DNA of 64,000 nt, taken from contig CALKWO010000414.1 of the NCBI GenBank assembly GCA_938003875.1, forward strand, positions 1 to 64,000, written 5' to 3'. Made by a program: the position numbers and the translations under genes. Positions 35,251 to 44,261 of this stretch are shown here, one piece after another. This DNA comes from an uncultured bacterium. GTDB lineage: Bacteria > Planctomycetota > Uabimicrobiia > Uabimicrobiales > JABWCH01. The notes beneath the pieces were generated by a model. The model was not told the origin of the DNA, did no database searches, and saw only the letters and a list, made by a program, of their open reading frames with translations. Position 1 is the first letter of the stretch. Each line of letters opens with the position of its first letter.

Positions 35251-36267
35251 ATGAAAAGAATTGCATTTTTTTTTCAGCATTGGTTTGGTTGGGTATGTCT
35301 GATTTTTTTAATTCGATTTTTTCTTTATTGTTTTATGCCTGAAATAAAATCTTCTCAGGAAGCAACTATGGAGATTTTACTTTCTTCTGTGCTTCATTCT
35401 CAAGATAAAGAAATCCATTCTCTGGCATTCCAGTCTCTTTATGAAATAGCCAAAAAGTCAGAAAAAAATAGAAATATAGTAGAATCTGTTTTAAAAAAGC
35501 AGCTTTCTCATGCACAGAATCTTTCCTCTGAAGCTAAAGAATTTTTTTCCAGATTCCAGGAAGATCCTTATCTTATACTCAAAAAAGTATCATCTCAGCT
35601 TTCTACTTTTAAAATACAGGATTTGACAAAGCTGGCTTTTTTCATAGTCTTGTTTTGTTCCTTTTTTCTGGTATTTGCATTGCCATGTTTTTTTTGGGGT
35701 TTTGTGGGAAAAAATAGTCTCAAGAAAATTTTCGGGAAATGGGGCGCAACGTTTTTTTTATTTTTCTTGCTTTTGCTTATAGTCTGGGTTCTATACTTTA
35801 GCGTTTATCACGACATTCTCTGGGCAGCACATCTTGGAATGATCTTCGCTTTATCTTTTATGATGTTTTCTATGTCAAAAAGTGGAATCATATCTCTTTT
35901 TTGGGAAGGTGAACCAAAGAATCTCAAGGGCTTACTCTTAGTTTTCTTCTTAGCTATGGCGAGTACTATTGTGCCATATATAGTACCGCAAGAAAAAGAA
36001 GATATAGACCAGAAATCTCTTCTTTTAGCCATAGAAAAATCTCTTCAAACTCATCGGCAGGATATGGTACCGATTTTAGAAGATATTTTGCTAAAATCTC
36101 ATACTTTAGCAGACTCTATAAAAGTAGCCTTGATAAAAGCGTTAGGTGTTATGGGAAAGGAAAAACAGCTCAATATACTCTTTGGCTTTGCAAGCAGTCA
36201 GGATTGCCAGATACAAAAAGCAGCATTAGAAGCAATCTATCAGTTATTAAAGAAGAAAGAGATATAA
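35251..36267 (+). CDS. polytopic membrane protein with HEAT-like helices, unknown
   Basis: A 338-residue protein with an N-terminal membrane helix (about 12-30), a cytoplasmic or periplasmic helical segment ('EATMEILLSSVLHSQDKEIHSLAFQSLYEIAKKS', 40-110), four to five membrane helices (about 128-245), and a C-terminal helical segment ('SIKVALIKALGVMGKEKQLNILFGFASSQDCQIQKAALEAIYQLLK') like two HEAT repeats. The N- and C-terminal helical segments resemble each other. No family is recognised. The ribosome site is weak (GGAAAATC). It is followed by a short gap to the metallophosphoesterase. Confidence 0.65.
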   Translation: MKRIAFFFQHWFGWVCLIFLIRFFLYCFMPEIKSSQEATMEILLSSVLHSQDKEIHSLAFQSLYEIAKKSEKNRNIVESVLKKQLSHAQNLSSEAKEFFSRFQEDPYLILKKVSSQLSTFKIQDLTKLAFFIVLFCSFFLVFALPCFFWGFVGKNSLKKIFGKWGATFFLFFLLLLIVWVLYFSVYHDILWAAHLGMIFALSFMMFSMSKSGIISLFWEGEPKNLKGLLLVFFLAMASTIVPYIVPQEKEDIDQKSLLLAIEKSLQTHRQDMVPILEDILLKSHTLADSIKVALIKALGVMGKEKQLNILFGFASSQDCQIQKAALEAIYQLLKKKEI

Positions 36268-36395
36268 ATTTTTGCCCTAAATAGACGGCTGCAATCTATT
36301 GCAAGACAATATGTTGAAACTTAACATGTATAATGCTCACGTTTTTCTGACTGAGGCATTTCTCTCTATAAGGAAGAAGGGAGTATTCAATCGTC

Positions 36396-37325
36396 ATGAG
36401 GTATGAAGAAATGATGGCTGTTTTTGTATTTATTGTTTGTGTCCTTTTGGTATATGCTTTAGAGTTTTTGCTTTTAGTGAAATTTTTCATCAAATCTAAA
36501 AAAGGGGAAAAAACTTTATATCTCAAAAAATATTGGATTTTGCATTCCCTTGCTATCTCAGGTATATTTTGCATGGCTTATGGCTATTTTATTGAGCCAT
36601 ATTGGATAGAAACCAAGACTGTCGTAATATATACAGAGAAATTGCAAAACACCCGTTTCAGAGTCATACATATTTCTGATTTGCATTGTGATCCTGTTGT
36701 TCGGGCAGAAGACAGCTTGGTAAAAAAAATTTCTGATCTGAAGCCTGATATTGTTCTCTTTACAGGGGATTGTATCAATAGCCCTGAAGGACTGAAAGTA
36801 TTTCAGGATACTATGGCAAGAATAGAAGCTCCTTATGGCAAATACGCTGTTTTAGGAAACTGGGATATAAGCTGGACATATTTAGATCGCTTTGCTGGAA
36901 CAGGTTTTAGAGTATTGAACCATGAGGATATTTCCTGCACCAAGGGAGGCGAAAGCATAAAGATTTTGGGAATCAGCCAGTATGCTCCTGCGTTTCCTCA
37001 AAAATTTTCTTCCTTATCCAAGGATTTTCGCATTTTTCTCTATCATCTTCCTGATCTAATAGAAGAAATAGGCAATGCCCCTGTTTCTCTCTACCTTTGC
37101 GGCCATACTCATGGAGGTCAGATCGCACTACCTTTCTATGGTGCCTTGATTACTCTTGCAGCGCATGGGAAAAAATATGAATCTGGTTTATATACAGTAG
37201 GGAATAGCATGCTTTATGTCAATAGAGGCATTGGAATGGAAGGCGGAGGATATGTCCCCAGAGTACGTTTTTGGTCAAGACCTGAAATCACTGTGTTTGA
37301 AATTCTTCCCAAGCCTAAGGAGTAA
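36396..37325 (+). CDS. membrane-anchored metallophosphoesterase (YkuE/YaeI type)
   Basis: A 309-residue calcineurin-like phosphoesterase. Two N-terminal membrane segments (about 5-28 and 49-66) are followed by the catalytic domain with 'HISDLHCDP', 'VLFTGDCINS', 'VLGNWD' (usually GNHD), 'FLYHLPD' and 'LCGHTHGGQI'. The metal ligands of DxH, GD, N and GHTH are kept, but the catalytic histidine of GNHD is tryptophan. YkuE-type enzymes act on phospholipid or UDP-linked substrates at the membrane. It is followed closely by murJ, and they may be cotranscribed. Confidence 0.85.
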   Translation: MRYEEMMAVFVFIVCVLLVYALEFLLLVKFFIKSKKGEKTLYLKKYWILHSLAISGIFCMAYGYFIEPYWIETKTVVIYTEKLQNTRFRVIHISDLHCDPVVRAEDSLVKKISDLKPDIVLFTGDCINSPEGLKVFQDTMARIEAPYGKYAVLGNWDISWTYLDRFAGTGFRVLNHEDISCTKGGESIKILGISQYAPAFPQKFSSLSKDFRIFLYHLPDLIEEIGNAPVSLYLCGHTHGGQIALPFYGALITLAAHGKKYESGLYTVGNSMLYVNRGIGMEGGGYVPRVRFWSRPEITVFEILPKPKE

Positions 37326-37333
37326 TCGCTCTG

Positions 37334-38914
37334 ATGTCTCAAAAACATAACTATCTGAAGTCTGCAAGCATTGTTGGCATGAGTACTCTTGCTTCTCGTA
37401 TTTTGGGCATGGTACGCGATATGGCTATGGCTTCTCTTTTTGGAGCAGGAATGGTTCTGGACGCATTCGTGCTGGCATTCACTATTCCCAATCTTTTTCG
37501 ACGATTTTTAGGTGAAGGGGCTTTCTCTGCTGCCTTTTTGCCTGTTTTTACCGAAATTTTAGAAAAAGAAGGAAAAGAAAAGGCAAAAAATCTAGCGAAG
37601 CAAACAGGTACCTTTCTTTTTGCAATTCTCTTGATATTGGTTCTTGTGGGTATACTGGTTTGCTTGTTAGCTTTACTTTGGGATGATATAGGCGATAAAA
37701 ACCGCATTGCCTTAAAACTATCTGCTATCATGATGCCCTTTCTTTTGCTGGTATGCTGGGCAGCTTTTGCAGGGGCTATGCTCAATTCAATGCAACATTT
37801 CTGGAGTCCAGCCTTTGCGCCCGCGCTTTTGAATTTTATCTGGATAGCAGGAATATTCCTCATCATTCCGCTGTGCCAGAAAGACCATGAAACCTGGGCA
37901 TATATCATGGCAATTTCCATTCTTATAGGAGGCGTTGTACAGTTGGCTTTGCAATGGCCTTTTCTAAAAGCACGCAGTATGCCACTGCTTCCTGATACAA
38001 AATTCTCTTATGGCAATCCTGCGGTAAAAAAAATTTTTATCAACATGCTTCCTGTTCTCTTCAGTGCTGCTGTAGTCCAGGTCAATACCCTGATGGATTC
38101 TGTGATTGCCTGGTTCATGATACCAGGGGATGGAGCTGTAACGGTTCTATATATGGCCAACCGCTTAATGCAATTCCCTCTCTCGATCTTTGGCACTTCC
38201 CTTTCTACCGTTATTTTCCCTGTTTTTAGCCTCTATGCTGTTCGAGGAGAAAAAGAACGCTTTGGAAATGCTGTGCCTGAAGCTTTACGACTTTGCATAT
38301 TTTTAGGTTTGCCTGCTAGTTTAGGCCTTGTGATTCTATCCAAACCCATTATTTTTCTGATTTATCAGCATAATTCGTTTACATCTGAATCTGCAATGAG
38401 AACGACTTACGTTTTACTCACCTATAGCTGCGGTCTTTGCTTTTATATCCTGTTGGGAATTTTGTCTCGCGCTTTCTATGCCTTGGGCGATACCAAAACA
38501 CCCACTATGGTTGCCTTTGTGATTATGCTGAGCAACATAGTTCTGAACATCATCATCGTCCCTTTCATCCAGGAGATAGGGCTTGCTATGACGACAGCCT
38601 TTGGTGCTTTGGTTCATTGTATTTGTCTGCTATTTTTGCTGCAAAAGAAAATTCCTCTTTCCTGGCAAGGGACTGGTATCTTTCTTTCTAAATGTATATT
38701 ATGTAACATCATTATGAGTATTGCAGTTACAGTATCTTCTTGTTTTTTCGTATATCATGAAACTTTGAAGCAACGCCTTATGGCTGTTTCGATTCCTATA
38801 TTGCTAGGAGTTCTTGTATATACAGGAAGTGCATTTCTATTGAAAATAAAAGAGCTGGAAAGATTTGGAGTAATTATCCGAAGAGAAAAAAAGATAGCTG
38901 CCGACAAATTGTAG
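37334..38914 (+). CDS. murJ: lipid II flippase MurJ
   Basis: A 526-residue protein with about 14 membrane helices and MurJ/MviN motifs: 'SKSASIVGMSTLASRILGMVRDMAMASLFGAG', 'DAFVLAFTIPNLFRRFLGEGAFSAAFLPVF' and 'LYMANRLMQFPLSIFGTSLSTVIFPVFS'. The arginine of 'RDMA' and the central charged residues needed for lipid II translocation are present. It would flip lipid II for peptidoglycan, consistent with a walled cell. It lies 8 bases after the phosphoesterase, whose end holds the AAGGAG ribosome site. Its last codons and TAG stop lie inside a REP-like repeat. Confidence 0.93.
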   Translation: MSQKHNYLKSASIVGMSTLASRILGMVRDMAMASLFGAGMVLDAFVLAFTIPNLFRRFLGEGAFSAAFLPVFTEILEKEGKEKAKNLAKQTGTFLFAILLILVLVGILVCLLALLWDDIGDKNRIALKLSAIMMPFLLLVCWAAFAGAMLNSMQHFWSPAFAPALLNFIWIAGIFLIIPLCQKDHETWAYIMAISILIGGVVQLALQWPFLKARSMPLLPDTKFSYGNPAVKKIFINMLPVLFSAAVVQVNTLMDSVIAWFMIPGDGAVTVLYMANRLMQFPLSIFGTSLSTVIFPVFSLYAVRGEKERFGNAVPEALRLCIFLGLPASLGLVILSKPIIFLIYQHNSFTSESAMRTTYVLLTYSCGLCFYILLGILSRAFYALGDTKTPTMVAFVIMLSNIVLNIIIVPFIQEIGLAMTTAFGALVHCICLLFLLQKKIPLSWQGTGIFLSKCILCNIIMSIAVTVSSCFFVYHETLKQRLMAVSIPILLGVLVYTGSAFLLKIKELERFGVIIRREKKIAADKL

Positions 38915-39075
38915 CCTCAGGGTTGCGCCGAAAAAGTCATGTCTGCTCAAAAGCCCAACGCCAGAGCAATCCCTGCGTCTTTGGTCAATACCCTTAAACT
39001 GGATCACGGAAAATGATTCGATTCCGTTAGTCTCTATTAGCAAAAGACGCAGGGATTTCTCTGAAGGTTGTCTCA
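38908..39075. repeat. REP-like intergenic repeat, compound copy 2
   Basis: Starts within the murJ stop region (attgtagcctcagggttgcg) and ends at cgcagggatttctctgaagg. It holds two opposed units; the first is about 80% like 29271-29346, the second resembles 48919-48965. The segment 39015-39036 is an exact inverted match of 31499-31520. It fills the gap between convergent genes. Confidence 0.75.
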
Positions 39076-39079
39076 TCAC

Positions 39080-40156
39080 CTATTTTTTAGGCCTACTGAA
39101 GCTTTTTGCGCAGCGAAAGCCATAGATTCCTTTTCTGCTGTCTGGGAAATCGAAATAGCGGTAGGTTGTTGTGGTAAATTCTTCGAAGGTGAACCATGAA
39201 CCACCTTTCAGAACCCTATAATTACGAGAATCATCGTAAAAGCTATCTGTCCATTCCCATACGTTCCCAGAGAAATCGTAGCATTGATAAAAAGATTTTC
39301 CTGTTTTGTAGTTGCCAACAGGGGTTGTATCTCCAATACCAGATTCTTTGCAATTGCAACGTTTAGCTTCATACTGGTTGCTCCACGGCCACAGGAGCGC
39401 TTCTGGTCCTTTGGCTGCATTTTCCCATTCTATATCTGTTGGTAATCGTCTGTTTTTCCAACAAGCATAAGCAATGGCATCTTCATAGGATACCCAGGAA
39501 ACAGGATGATTAGCTTTACCAATGGGGTATATGTCTCCAATCCAATAGGAAGGTGTTGGATAGCCTGTATCTTTGATGAATTCAAAATACTGGAGGTTAG
39601 TTACAGGATAAATATCAATAAAATAAGGGCGAACCGTATATTCTTCAGCCGTTTGTACAAGAGTGATGGTGTTTTCTGGAACAAATACCATATCCTCTGT
39701 TTGTTCCAGGGCTACAAGTTCTTCAAAAACCTGGCTATGCCATCTGGTTTCAGAAAATTTTTCATAGATTTCCCAAAAACGTTCCAGCCCTTCTTTTGCT
39801 TTTCCATTATCGAGAAGAAAACGTCCCCACTTATAGAGGATTTCAGAAACTTCTTCCTTTGCTTTTTCCCATTCTACAGAACAAAGATTGCTGAAGACTT
39901 CATCAAACCAGCTTTGTTTTTGCTCATATTCTTCTTTGCTCTTGATATTGTTTATGATTGCTTTCAGAGAAACCAATAGATCTTCGGCTCTGCGTGCCGC
40001 TATTCTCTGGGAGCTATGAGGACTCGAACTTCCCAGGAACACCAGGTCTGTTTCCCAGTGTTTTTTTTCGGGCACGATGGCTTCAAATTTTTCAGGTTTT
40101 TCTGTATGCGTAGAAGTTGATTTTGCTGCATCCTGAGGAGATAGTAAAGCAGGCAA
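39080..40156 (-). CDS. SUMF1-domain protein, probably the frame-shifted C-terminal part of the upstream kinase
   Basis: A 358-codon frame. The only conventional start is a TTG at 40156 with no ribosome site; the frame is open from 40309, across the end of the kinase gene. Residues 60-150 are helical (TPR-like), and residues 155-355 form a full SUMF1 fold: 'DMVFVPENTITLVQ', 'VTNLQYFEFIKD', 'HPVSWVSYEDAIAYACWKNRRLPTDIEWENAAKG', 'DFSGNVWEWTDS', 'VLKGGSWFT' and 'GIYGFRCAKSF'. It lies in the -1 frame relative to the kinase, and an A10 run at 40270-40279 (minus strand) sits in the overlap. A kinase-TPR-SUMF1 product is therefore likely, made by slippage or broken by mutation or sequencing error. 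Confidence 0.75.
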   Translation of the reverse strand: MPALLSPQDAAKSTSTHTEKPEKFEAIVPEKKHWETDLVFLGSSSPHSSQRIAARRAEDLLVSLKAIINNIKSKEEYEQKQSWFDEVFSNLCSVEWEKAKEEVSEILYKWGRFLLDNGKAKEGLERFWEIYEKFSETRWHSQVFEELVALEQTEDMVFVPENTITLVQTAEEYTVRPYFIDIYPVTNLQYFEFIKDTGYPTPSYWIGDIYPIGKANHPVSWVSYEDAIAYACWKNRRLPTDIEWENAAKGPEALLWPWSNQYEAKRCNCKESGIGDTTPVGNYKTGKSFYQCYDFSGNVWEWTDSFYDDSRNYRVLKGGSWFTFEEFTTTTYRYFDFPDSRKGIYGFRCAKSFSRPKK

Positions 40157-40257
40157 TATTGCTGTTTTGGCTGCATCAGGATTTTTTCTTTTGACACTGG
40201 GAAGTTTTTGTGTGGTAATAGAGTGGATCGCTGTCTCACCCTCCGAGCTTTTTTTAA

Positions 40258-42105
40258 TCAGTGTAATAGTTTTTTTTTTGGGGAAGACAGGATAGAAGAA
40301 TCTTTGTCTTTAGCAGTAGTAGAAGCATCTGGAGATTCCAATTTATGGAGTCTTTTTTTGGCTCTTACAGCCCAGGGGCTGGCAGGGAAGATCTCAATGA
40401 GTGCCTGCAAATGTTTTTTTGCACCTTCCATATTCCCTTGCTGGATAAGGTCTAAAGCAAATTCATATTGTTTTTCAGCAGTCGCATCTTTTCCGACTTC
40501 TTCCGTTTCCATCAAAGTATTGCTGATTGTATCGTCTGTACTTTCTGCTGGATGGGGAGTTGTGCCTGGTTCTTCCTCTGTTTTTTCTAAGGAAGTTTTC
40601 GTAAAAATTTTATCCCAAAGTCCTTTCAGACTGGAAAAAGTCCCTTTTGTATAGAAAATAGATGTTTTGTCTTCTGTTTCAGCAAGCTTTGTATTTTCTC
40701 TCAGATGAACCAAGATACGATCTAAGTCTCTTAACAAAGCAGCAGCATCGTAACGGCTTTTAGCATCTTTGCACAGCATTTGGTTGACAAGAGAAGAGAC
40801 GAATCTTGGAAGATCAGGATTTATCTGATGGATCTGGGGTGGATTTTCCTTGATATTGACAAAAAGATAGCCCACCGGGCCGTCTACATTGAACGGTTCC
40901 CTTCCTGTAAACATTTCATAGGCCACTATTCCCAGACTGAAAATATCAGAATGTCCATCGATATTATGACCCCGAATATATTCAGGTGCCATATATTTAA
41001 AAGTCCCTACAAGCTGCCCTGTCACAGTAATCTGATTGTCTGTGGTCGTTCGTGCTATTCCAAAATCGGCTATTTTGGCTATAATTTCCTGGTTGCTATC
41101 CTGGCTGAGAAGAATATTGCTTGGCTTAATATCTCTATGGATGATATTGTTTTCATGAGCGTATTTCAGCCCCATAGCGATTTGTTTTAAAACAGTCAAA
41201 GCCTCTCTCAAAGGAATGATGCCCATCTTTTCTATTCTTCTGGATAGAGTACCTCCATCCATATATTCCATGAAAAAATAAGGCCTTCCTTCGATTTTTC
41301 CAGTATCATATACACGAATGATATTAGGATGACGTAAGGAATGTGCACTTTCAAATTCTCGGTTAAAACGCTCAAAACCCGCTTGTGCTTTCATTACTTT
41401 TAATGCTCTGGGGCGTTTGCGGAACCGACTGACGACTTTGTAAACATCCGCCATTCCTCCTTCCCCTAAAAGTTCAACGATTTCATAATCGCCTATCTTT
41501 TTATGAAGCAAAGAAAGGGCTTCATCATCCACATCTACAGAATCCCTGCTCATAAAGCTCCGCTCGACGCTCATGGAGGCACCTGGCTGTGAAGAAATCA
41601 GATCTCCACTGCATTTAGGGCATTGGTATTTTTTTTCTGTTTTATAGTGGCGTATATTATATTTTGTCTCGCAAGTAGGGCAACGGAGAATTTTTTTCCC
41701 CTGGATTTCTAAAATCAACTGTGCCTGGCGAACAGCGACATATTTTTTTTCAATTAAAATTTGCCCAATGCGAAAGTGTTTGCCCTCTTTTCTTAATCGC
41801 TCCTGAAGAGTAAGGGCTTCCGCGATCTGTGTAGAGCTGGCAAAACCTTTTTCTACACAAAGCTCCCCAAATTTCTTTTCATTTTCTTTTTTGCCCGCTT
41901 CTCTTTGCATTTCTGGCGGTGCTTTTTTGAGGATTGCCGCCATATTTTTATTGTTAATATATCCTTTTTCGATCATAAGGACAAACAAACTGCCTGGATT
42001 AGAACTTTGTCTCTGAATTTCAAGACATTCTTCTACCTGATCTATAGTTAAAAGTTCTCCCTGATTGGCAATCGTTTTAAAGAAAATTTCTTCTTCAAAT
42101 TGCAT
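40258..42105 (-). CDS. Hanks-type Ser/Thr protein kinase with zinc ribbon
   Basis: A 615-residue protein. Residues 1-135 hold helical segments ('LLTIDQVEECLEIQRQ', 'FGELCVEKGFASSTQIAEALTLQ', 'IGQILIEKKYVAVRQAQLIL') like the GspE N-terminal fold. A zinc ribbon has C142, C145, C162 and C165. The kinase domain (about 206-470) is complete: G-loop 'LLGEGGMADVYKV', K236, 'HRDIKPSN' (323-330), 'DFG' (347-349) and 'APE' (373-375). A TPR-like stretch follows near 545-590. There is no membrane helix. It ends PKKKLLH, just beyond an A10 run. GGAAATG-like ribosome site. Its likely phosphatase is the PP2C at 8 kb. Confidence 0.92.
   Translation of the reverse strand: MQFEEEIFFKTIANQGELLTIDQVEECLEIQRQSSNPGSLFVLMIEKGYINNKNMAAILKKAPPEMQREAGKKENEKKFGELCVEKGFASSTQIAEALTLQERLRKEGKHFRIGQILIEKKYVAVRQAQLILEIQGKKILRCPTCETKYNIRHYKTEKKYQCPKCSGDLISSQPGASMSVERSFMSRDSVDVDDEALSLLHKKIGDYEIVELLGEGGMADVYKVVSRFRKRPRALKVMKAQAGFERFNREFESAHSLRHPNIIRVYDTGKIEGRPYFFMEYMDGGTLSRRIEKMGIIPLREALTVLKQIAMGLKYAHENNIIHRDIKPSNILLSQDSNQEIIAKIADFGIARTTTDNQITVTGQLVGTFKYMAPEYIRGHNIDGHSDIFSLGIVAYEMFTGREPFNVDGPVGYLFVNIKENPPQIHQINPDLPRFVSSLVNQMLCKDAKSRYDAAALLRDLDRILVHLRENTKLAETEDKTSIFYTKGTFSSLKGLWDKIFTKTSLEKTEEEPGTTPHPAESTDDTISNTLMETEEVGKDATAEKQYEFALDLIQQGNMEGAKKHLQALIEIFPASPWAVRAKKRLHKLESPDASTTAKDKDSSILSSPKKKLLH
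40270..40279 (-). other. A10 homopolymer at kinase/SUMF1 frame junction
   Basis: Ten A residues on the minus strand (T on plus), preceded by CCCC, in frame as cca aaa aaa aaa in the kinase. A shift to the -1 frame here leads directly into 'TITLIKKSSEG' and the open SUMF1 frame. Runs of this length are known sites of transcriptional or ribosomal slippage. Confidence 0.65.
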
Positions 42106-42219
42106 TGTTCATTTCCTGTCTTGCGCTCACGGTTATTTAGATTCTAATCGAATCTTATTATTTTAGTTTTCCTAAGCTCTCATTTCAACAAGAATTTTCT
42201 TGTTTTTTTGTAAATCATT

Positions 42220-43620
42220 CTATAACATAAAACCCCATAGTCCTAAAGCAATTAAGAGAATGATATAAAGGCAGAAAAGGCATACTAAAATGCTATTTTT
42301 CTTGAGCTGCCCCCTGGGGTCGAAAAAGGGGAGAAAGCAAAGAAAAAAAAGGCCACCCCATATAACAACATTTCCTAAAAATTCTAATGGCTTAATCCAA
42401 AATTTCATGGCATATAGTGGATAAAAGAACCATACACAGAAGGCATCTTTAGAATCCAGAGAGGCACTTGCAAAAAATAAAACGCTAAAAACAAGGGCTG
42501 CTCCTAGAAAATATTTTCCCAAAATTCCTGGCCAGAACGATTCCTTTTCTAATGGGTCGAGAATCTTTTTGTCAATGGTAGAAAACATAAGAATGGCATC
42601 TGGATCCATGCGAACGGTTTTTTTCAATGGACTCTGCTTCGTGATTTTGCTGTCTATATCGGGCTGCATACTATCGTCTACAGGCTCTGCCATGACAACC
42701 TCAGCATCAATCGTCTGCCTGGCGGAAAAAACATCTGCCTGATATACACGATATTCCTCTGAATCGGCTGGAATCGCTTCCATTCCGATATTTACTGTCT
42801 TGCTAGGAGGAGCTACATAGATTTTTTCTACCTGATCAGAAAGCTTGAGAAGATGGGTGATGTCTTCGTACATTTCATTAGGATGATTGTATCTCTCTTC
42901 AAAATCAGCCGTAGCTTTAAGGATTACGCTACAAAGGCCTGCAGGGATATCTTGTTGCTTTAATATCAGGGGCATTTCTGAAACAGGAGCGCATTTCCCT
43001 GTCAGCATTTCAAAAAGCATCATACCTGCACTATATATATCACTTTTAGGATCATCGAAAATCTGATCTTTTAAGACCTCTTCTGGAAAATATGGCAAAA
43101 TCATCGCAAATCTGTCTACATTTTCTTCTCTGGCAAAGCAATCGGCAAGAAGTCTTTGCTCTAACACTCCCATGCCAAGACCACAGAGAAGCACCCTTTT
43201 ATCAGGTGTCACTAAAACTCTGCTAGGACGAATCGCACCGTGCATTTTACCTTGGGAAAGCAAAAATTTCAAAGTTTCCAAAAGTTTACGAATGATATAC
43301 AACGCAATATTACTTTTTATAAATTTCAAACTTTTTATATATGTGGAAAGTCTTCGTCCTATGGCATAATCCCATACCAAAAAAACAGGGTTTTCTTCTA
43401 TAGCTAACAATGTTGGAATAGAAGGGGAAGAAAAAGATGGAATTTCCAATGGATGTTCTTTAAGATAGGAAAGCATTTTTTGATCTTTAATGATCTGAAT
43501 GGCAACATCTTTCTCTTTTGGGTTTTTTCCTTGCCATATTTCGCTAAAAGTTCCATCCCATACTTTAGAAATTAGATGGTATTTGCTTGTAGATGCTCCT
43601 ATCTCTGGCAAACCGGTCAT
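42220..43620 (-). CDS. membrane-anchored pseudokinase
   Basis: A 466-residue protein with a Ser/Thr-kinase fold (about 13-270) and C-terminal membrane helices (about 366-385, 395-412, 418-437, 447-465). All three catalytic signatures are lost: the VAIK lysine is glutamine ('VAIQ', Q42), HRD is 'HGA' (127-129) and the DFG aspartate is glycine ('CGLG'). 'DIYSAGMMLFEMLTGK' keeps the scaffold. Residues 270-350 are a charged linker. It cannot be an ordinary kinase and is probably a sensor or scaffold. It follows the cytochrome b-like gene by 14 bases and precedes the active kinase by 114 bases. Confidence 0.82.
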   Translation of the reverse strand: MTGLPEIGASTSKYHLISKVWDGTFSEIWQGKNPKEKDVAIQIIKDQKMLSYLKEHPLEIPSFSSPSIPTLLAIEENPVFLVWDYAIGRRLSTYIKSLKFIKSNIALYIIRKLLETLKFLLSQGKMHGAIRPSRVLVTPDKRVLLCGLGMGVLEQRLLADCFAREENVDRFAMILPYFPEEVLKDQIFDDPKSDIYSAGMMLFEMLTGKCAPVSEMPLILKQQDIPAGLCSVILKATADFEERYNHPNEMYEDITHLLKLSDQVEKIYVAPPSKTVNIGMEAIPADSEEYRVYQADVFSARQTIDAEVVMAEPVDDSMQPDIDSKITKQSPLKKTVRMDPDAILMFSTIDKKILDPLEKESFWPGILGKYFLGAALVFSVLFFASASLDSKDAFCVWFFYPLYAMKFWIKPLEFLGNVVIWGGLFFLCFLPFFDPRGQLKKNSILVCLFCLYIILLIALGLWGFML

Positions 43621-43634
43621 AGATATGCCTTTCT

Positions 43635-44240
43635 TTATGGCTTTTTAGTTTCTGATAGCGATACAGATTTTCTATACAGCAACCACATATAGAAAAAGAG
43701 AGCGAATAGAACCAATAGAGGGAGAATACAAATATGCAAAATATAAAAGCGATGCCATAAAACAGAAGAGGAATCGCTCTGTAAAACAGGATACAGATAA
43801 GGCCCTATCAAAGGAAATTTACGCAAAATCATAAAAAACATGTCTAGTGTTTTTTGAGAAGTGCTGTTGGCAAGCAAAATGGCTCCTGTAAAAAAAGAAA
43901 CGCATGCTAGAAACAACAAAAGTATACCATTGAGCCATACCAACTCTCCAGGGCTTTGATAGCTACCCTTAAATACTTCCAGACAAATGTGCAAAAGGAG
44001 AGACACCAGAAGGATATTCCCACCGATTCCATGCAAATTTCTCAAAAATAGAGAAAGATTTTTTATATCGCCTGATTCTTTACAATAAAAAACCAGCACC
44101 GCTCCTATAATGATCTGCCAGAAAAAGAAAATCAGAGCTAAAAATGCAGGAAAAGAAGACCATGACGATATGCCTCGTGTGAAAAGAGGATGTAAAAAAA
44201 AATTTTTGATTTTGATTCTTTGTTCTAGCCAGGAAAACAT
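43635..44240 (-). CDS. cytochrome b N-terminal-like protein with one heme ligand missing
   Basis: A 201-residue protein with four membrane helices. 'LRNLHGIGGNILLVSLLLHICLEVFKGSY' keeps the first His pair 14 residues apart, as in cytochrome b/b6, and 'FLACVSFFTGAILL' the usual glycine-containing helix. 'LWHRFYILHICILPLL' keeps the third ligand region, but the residue 14-15 further on is Phe/Tyr rather than His, so one of the two hemes would lose a ligand. No Rieske protein, cytochrome c or b subunit IV gene is nearby. It leads the pseudokinase-kinase group; a redox-sensing link is possible but is inference. Confidence 0.78.
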   Translation of the reverse strand: MFSWLEQRIKIKNFFLHPLFTRGISSWSSFPAFLALIFFFWQIIIGAVLVFYCKESGDIKNLSLFLRNLHGIGGNILLVSLLLHICLEVFKGSYQSPGELVWLNGILLLFLACVSFFTGAILLANSTSQKTLDMFFMILRKFPLIGPYLYPVLQSDSSSVLWHRFYILHICILPLLVLFALFFYMWLLYRKSVSLSETKKP

Positions 44241-44261
44241 GGTTAAAGCCTTGTTTTTTAC

